A program made the position numbers and the translations under genes. A DNA stretch of 31,013 bases from a virus, in the IMG/VR virus record IMGVR_UViG_3300026116_000079, positions 1-31,013 of that record, one strand, 5' to 3'. The notes beneath the pieces were generated by a model. That model did no database searches, had not been told where the DNA came from, and saw only the letters and a list, made by a program, of their open reading frames with translations. Of the stretch, positions 28,804 to 31,013 are shown one piece after another; the first letter of the stretch is position 1, and every line of letters begins with the position of its first letter.

Positions 28804-28955
28804 CAGATTGTCTCCGTTACGACGCGTACAGCGATGTACAGCAAACCCAAGGCGCCCAGGATTAGCACGGCGCCGACGACAGTTCGCGCAGCGCGCTCGC
28901 CAAATGCGAACGCTATTGCGGCAACGAGGGCGAGAACGCCTAATCCGTGGTGCAT
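28803..28955 (-). CDS. Two-span membrane microprotein, 50 aa
   Basis: MHHGLGVLALVAAIAFAFGE (span 1), RAARTVV, then GAVLILGALGLLYIAV (span 2), ending RVVTETI. Overlaps the previous gene by 16 bases and the next ATG by one (TGATG). Hairpin-type small membrane protein; function unknown. Confidence 0.7.
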   Translation of the reverse strand: MHHGLGVLALVAAIAFAFGERAARTVVGAVLILGALGLLYIAVRVVTETI

Positions 28956-29110
28956 CGGTCAATCTCTTCGGTCATGATTTCGCGCACGACGTCCCACGCT
29001 TTGTTGAAACCGTGCACGCTGTCGTCCCAGCCGGGTTTCATGTCGACCAACACGCTATCCATTATGCGGTCAACGCGGTCCTTTAATTTTTGAAGTTCTT
29101 TTTTGGTCAT
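28940..29110 (-). CDS. Hypothetical protein, 56 aa
   Basis: MTKKELQKLKDRVDRIMDSV then GWDDSVHGFNKAWDVVREIM: acidic, helical, coiled-coil-like start. GGGAG lies eight bases before ATG 29110. Member of the early minus-strand cluster; no family recognised. Confidence 0.75.
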   Translation of the reverse strand: MTKKELQKLKDRVDRIMDSVLVDMKPGWDDSVHGFNKAWDVVREIMTEEIDRCTTD

Positions 29111-29123
29111 GTCAGTAACTCCC

Positions 29124-29210
29124 CTAAACGATTGTTGCGAGGGCTGCAAGCCACGCGATTGCGCAGCCTGCAGCGAAGTAAAACATTGGTTCGTGCGTGG
29201 GGCGGGTCAC
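29124..29210 (-). CDS. 28-aa membrane microprotein
   Basis: Starts at GTG 29210, overlapping the previous stop (GTGA), with GGGAG about nine bases upstream. It reads MTRPTHEPMFYFAAGCAIAW and on to LATIV: short polar start, one span. A shorter start at ATG 29186 is possible. Confidence 0.6.
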   Translation of the reverse strand: MTRPTHEPMFYFAAGCAIAWLAALATIV

Positions 29211-29392
29211 GCTTGCTTCTCCCCGCGACGGTACGGCATGACAGCCCGACGGGCGCGCAGCGAAGCTTTCGCGCGCGTGCTGCAATCGCCTTGCTCCACA
29301 AGTTGGATCGGCTGGGCGTGTTCGATGGCGATAACCTGCCAGCGGTAGCCGGTTTCCGTTTTGGTGGTGCGCCAAGTGTAGACTTTGGTCAT
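29207..29392 (-). CDS. Hypothetical early protein, 61 aa
   Basis: MTKVYTWRTTKTETGYRWQV then AIEHAQPIQLVEQGDCSTRA and RARRAVMPYRRGEKQA: beta-rich start and basic end. It is the first gene of the leftward early transcript, following the 12-base leader hairpin (29397-29408) and a promoter at 29424-29451. No family recognised. Confidence 0.78.
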   Translation of the reverse strand: MTKVYTWRTTKTETGYRWQVIAIEHAQPIQLVEQGDCSTRAKASLRARRAVMPYRRGEKQA

Positions 29393-29396
29393 TTTT

Positions 29397-29408
29397 CGCT
29401 CTCCAGCG
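29397..29408 (-). promoter_or_regulatory. Shine-Dalgarno-loop leader hairpin, copy 3
   Basis: Minus strand CGCTGGAGAGCG with GGAG as loop, four bases before ATG 29392. Confidence 0.8.
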
Positions 29409-29423
29409 GTTGGTGTGAAATAT

Positions 29424-29478
29424 GTATGACAAACTCTCTAAGGATTGTCTAATCACGCTTTCGTGATCAATTGTTACA
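29424..29478 (-). promoter_or_regulatory. Leftward early promoter and conserved upstream block
   Basis: Minus strand TAGACA (29446-29451), 16-base spacer, TCATAC (29424-29429). The spacer holds a degenerate palindrome (TCTCTAAGGA, 29435-29444). The upstream block repeats that of 24558-24580, but with 11 extra bases that make a perfect hairpin, ATCACG-cttt-CGTGAT (29452-29467). Confidence 0.62.
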
Positions 29479-29581
29479 GTCTCTAGGGGACTTTCTAAGG
29501 ATACGTCCCTAGGGAGCCGAGCACTAAGTATACATATGGGATGTTCCTTAAGGATAGTCCCAAAAGGAACAGCTCTAAGGA
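29435..29581. promoter_or_regulatory. Cluster of TCCCTAGGGA-like palindromes (candidate operator array)
   Basis: About 150 non-coding bases with six related 10-mers: TCTCTAAGGA (29435), TCTCTAGGGG (29480), TTTCTAAGGA (29492), TCCCTAGGGA (29506, perfect), TCCTTAAGGA (29545, perfect palindrome) and GCTCTAAGGA (29572). GTTCCTT/AAGGAAC also forms an inverted repeat around 29544-29570. No gene is visible here. Confidence 0.68.
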
Positions 29582-29624
29582 TATCCTGTACGGGTGCTCC
29601 TTATGTGGACATTTATACTACGCA

Positions 29625-29680
29625 TAAGGCTTCCGCCTTACAGGCTAGGGAGCCAAGCCTTACGCGCTGAAAGCTAGGCT
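29625..29680. other. Hairpins in the intergenic hub
   Basis: TAAGGC (29625-29630) pairs with GCCTTA (29635-29640); downstream, AAGCCT and AGGCTT flank an inner GCT/AGC pair (about 29655-29681). They could belong to a structured leader RNA or an origin. Together with the palindrome cluster they fill the 29457-29750 gap; no ORF was seen. Confidence 0.45.
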
Positions 29681-29707
29681 TGACCCCAGAAGCCCAGATG
29701 TTAAAAA
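29680..29707 (+). promoter_or_regulatory. Rightward promoter of the 146-aa gene
   Basis: TTGACC (29680-29685), 16-base spacer, TAAAAA (29702-29707), about 44 bases before ATG 29751. Confidence 0.55.
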
Positions 29708-29750
29708 GACCCATCGGCTACTCAGGTACAAAAAGTAACTAGGTGCACGA

Positions 29751-30191
29751 ATGTTACCGGCTATTCGGCTGCCACAGTACGCAATGGAGCAAACGGCTAA
29801 TCATGCCGGCAGAATACGTACGCATGTGCGGATAACCAGCCCGGCTTTGACAACGCAGCTAAGGCAAGTCGGAATGCCGCTTGAACTGGCGGAGCTGTGC
29901 GGCGGCTTGCTCGCGTCTGTCGCGGATGATTTGGTCACAGTCTCCGGCTTGCGCAAATCGGACTTCGAACGTAGCAAGCGGATGGAACGCATTCTGGCGG
30001 CCACCCAGGAGCCCGTGCTATTTGCGCTCCGGCTCGCCATGGCTGCGTCGCCAACGAATGGGCGGGCTTGTGCGCGGCACTGGGACGCTATTTGCGACAA
30101 GGGCGAGCGCGGCATGTTTGCGTGGTTGATCGGCCTGGATACGGACAACGCGTACCGCTATGGAAAGAAAATTGAAAAAAGATCAAATTAG
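29751..30191 (+). CDS. Hypothetical rightward early protein, 146 aa
   Basis: MLPAIRLPQYAMEQTANHAG, then LTTQLRQVGMPLELAELCGG, DDLVTVSGLRKSDFERSKRM and MFAWLIGLDTDNAYRYGKKI: helical and basic at the end. AGGTG sits five bases before ATG 29751; ATG 29784 has no ribosome site. As the first rightward gene next to the palindrome cluster it could encode the regulator that binds there, but no helix-turn-helix can be assigned by eye. Function unknown. Confidence 0.74.
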   Translation: MLPAIRLPQYAMEQTANHAGRIRTHVRITSPALTTQLRQVGMPLELAELCGGLLASVADDLVTVSGLRKSDFERSKRMERILAATQEPVLFALRLAMAASPTNGRACARHWDAICDKGERGMFAWLIGLDTDNAYRYGKKIEKRSN

Positions 30192-30194
30192 CGC

Positions 30195-30223
30195 TTGACG
30201 GTCCCTAGGGAGTGCTGTACATA
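30195..30223 (+). promoter_or_regulatory. Early promoter with TCCCTAGGGA operator in the spacer
   Basis: TTGACG (30195-30200), 17-base spacer, TACATA (30218-30223). The perfect palindrome TCCCTAGGGA spans 30202-30211, in the same relative place as at 24547. Confidence 0.75.
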
Positions 30224-30245
30224 TACGTACATCGAAACGACGAAC

Positions 30246-30257
30246 CGCTGGAGAGCG
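30246..30257 (+). promoter_or_regulatory. Shine-Dalgarno-loop leader hairpin, copy 4
   Basis: CGCTGGAGAGCG with GGAG as the loop, four bases before ATG 30262. Confidence 0.8.
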
Positions 30258-30261
30258 ACAA

Positions 30262-30447
30262 ATGACCAAACGGTATCAAGTATTTGATTATAGCAACCGC
30301 GCTCCCTGCGAATACGTAGAAGCGTGCAACGCCACTGCGGCCCGCAATCTTTACGCCACCGCGCATGCGTTACCTTTGAAAGACGTAGGCGTTGAGTTGC
30401 CGCGCTTTAAGGTGACTGACGAACAGTTGACCAAATACGGGGCTTGA
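30262..30447 (+). CDS. Hypothetical early protein, 61 aa
   Basis: MTKRYQVFDYSNRAPCEYVE, then ATAARNLYATAHALPLKDVG and FKVTDEQLTKYGA: a beta-alpha-beta-like small protein. Directly after the leader hairpin and an operator-bearing promoter. Its last codons contain the -35 box of the next promoter. No family recognised. Confidence 0.8.
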   Translation: MTKRYQVFDYSNRAPCEYVEACNATAARNLYATAHALPLKDVGVELPRFKVTDEQLTKYGA

Positions 30448-30472
30448 CAGCCCCCAAACCTTCGCGTACTGA
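30444..30472 (+). promoter_or_regulatory. Sigma70 promoter of the 135-aa gene
   Basis: TTGACA (30444-30449), 17-base spacer, TACTGA (30467-30472). No TCCCTAGGGA in the spacer, so control may differ from its neighbour. Confidence 0.72.
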
Positions 30473-30488
30473 CATAGCCACACAAACC

Positions 30489-30500
30489 CGCTGGAGAGCG
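30489..30500 (+). promoter_or_regulatory. Shine-Dalgarno-loop leader hairpin, copy 5
   Basis: CGCTGGAGAGCG with GGAG as the loop, three bases before ATG 30504. Confidence 0.8.
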
Positions 30501-30503
30501 AAC

Positions 30504-30911
30504 ATGACTGCCAACACCCGAACCCCCGCCGAACTTCGCGACGCGCTTAACGCCATCGTGGAAGAGTTCAAGGCGCTGGACCCCTCACACATTGCCGACG
30601 CGTGCCTTGTGCCGCTGGCCAACGCCGTCAAGGCAATCGCCGAGTACGGCACCACCGTGCACAGCCAGATCGAATTGCGCGCCATTGCCAACGGCATCAG
30701 CATTCCCGGCGCCGCTGTGAAAGACGGCACTGTACACCGCAAATGGCACGACGAAGAAACCGCCGAACAGCTCGCCCGCGAAACCTTTGGCGATGCCGCG
30801 TTTACCGTGTCGCTGAAAAGCCCGGCGCAGATTGAGAAGATGGACGGCGGCAAAACGTTTGTGGCAGTTGCCGCATTCAAGCCCGACGCGCCCAAAAAAG
30901 TGGTGTACTGA
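30504..30911 (+). CDS. Hypothetical early protein, 135 aa
   Basis: MTANTRTPAELRDALNAIVE, then DACLVPLANAVKAIAEYGTT, LRAIANGISIPGAAVKDGTV and HDEETAEQLARETFGDAAFT, ending VAVAAFKPDAPKKVVY. It is acidic and alpha/beta, well expressed by appearance (own promoter and leader hairpin). The start at 30504 follows the leader; the frame upstream to 30444 lies in the promoter. No family recognised. Confidence 0.8.
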   Translation: MTANTRTPAELRDALNAIVEEFKALDPSHIADACLVPLANAVKAIAEYGTTVHSQIELRAIANGISIPGAAVKDGTVHRKWHDEETAEQLARETFGDAAFTVSLKSPAQIEKMDGGKTFVAVAAFKPDAPKKVVY

Positions 30912-31013
30912 TGGCGTTATTGGCCGCTCTAGCCGCAGCGGTGTGGGCGCCAGATGGGTGGCACTGCGCAGTGTTTTTCAGTCTGGTAACTATCGTCACG
31001 GCGCTGGAAGCTC
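30911..31013 (+). CDS. Membrane protein, partial at the window end
   Basis: ATG 30911 overlaps the previous stop (TGATG). The visible 34 codons read MALLAALAAAVWAPDGWHCA, then VFFSLVTIVTALEA: two short hydrophobic segments. The gene continues past the right edge. Confidence 0.6.
   Translation, partial: MALLAALAAAVWAPDGWHCAVFFSLVTIVTALEA

Noticed and set aside
1-31013. Integrase, excisionase, cI-type repressor, tRNA or toxin-antitoxin pair marking lysogeny
   Set aside because: None could be recognised. The ParB-like protein and operator-like palindromes alone do not prove a prophage state.

Overview
The window is a stretch of a tailed-phage (or prophage) genome of the P22/Bcep22-like, short-tailed type. 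The visible virion genes are a terminase large subunit, a portal protein, an HK97-fold (Mu gpT-like) capsid protein, a P22 gp4-like head-tail adaptor, a P22 gp10-like tail hub, a coiled-coil tail needle or fibre, and a candidate DNA-ejection protein. No contractile or long-tail genes, tRNA, rRNA, CRISPR array, integrase or transposase were seen. The DNA is GC-rich. A phage-borne outer-membrane beta-barrel whose mature N-terminus reads AADLPVKAP, the style of Rhizobiales Omp25/Omp31 proteins, points to an alphaproteobacterial host. That is inference; no host gene is present.

Layout. 1-3.4 kb: lysis (M15 endolysin, holin-like protein), TerL, and a histone-H1-tailed ribbon-helix-helix protein, ending at a bidirectional terminator. 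3.5-8.1 kb, minus strand: portal, an overlapping 81-aa gene, a GroES-like protein, a scaffold-like protein, two unknowns and the outer-membrane protein. 8.2-9.3 kb, plus strand: capsid gene with its own promoter and terminator. 9.3-10.2 kb, minus: ParB-like nuclease-fold protein. 10.36-15.5 kb, plus: connector, tail and ejection genes, interrupted by minus-strand genes (a 76-aa gene with its own promoter; a CopG-like, VRR-NUC, 69-aa island). 15.5-29.4 kb, all minus: the replication and early region, with PrimPol-helicase, P-loop kinase, SF2 helicase, Cys4 PD-(D/E)XK exonuclease, an SSB-like protein, family A DNA polymerase, GNAT and many tiny, stop/start-overlapping genes. 29.4-30.2 kb: a regulatory hub with short palindromes and hairpins. 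29.75 kb to the end, plus: early genes that run off the window.

How it works together. Early genes on both sides of the hub use sigma70-like promoters. Three perfect TCCCTAGGGA palindromes occur; two sit inside promoter spacers. Five early genes share an exact 12-base leader that can fold with the Shine-Dalgarno GGAG as the loop, and a sixth carries a base-pair-swapped version. The exonuclease, SSB, helicase, polymerase and PrimPol make a nearly self-sufficient replication/recombination set. A probable short plus-strand RNA is antisense to the PrimPol-helicase start. A tetrapeptide of the form [F/L]-P-W-[D/E/G/Q] recurs near the ends of seven functionally unrelated proteins. These last items are the best candidates for undescribed biology. 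All promoter, hairpin and start-site calls were made by eye.
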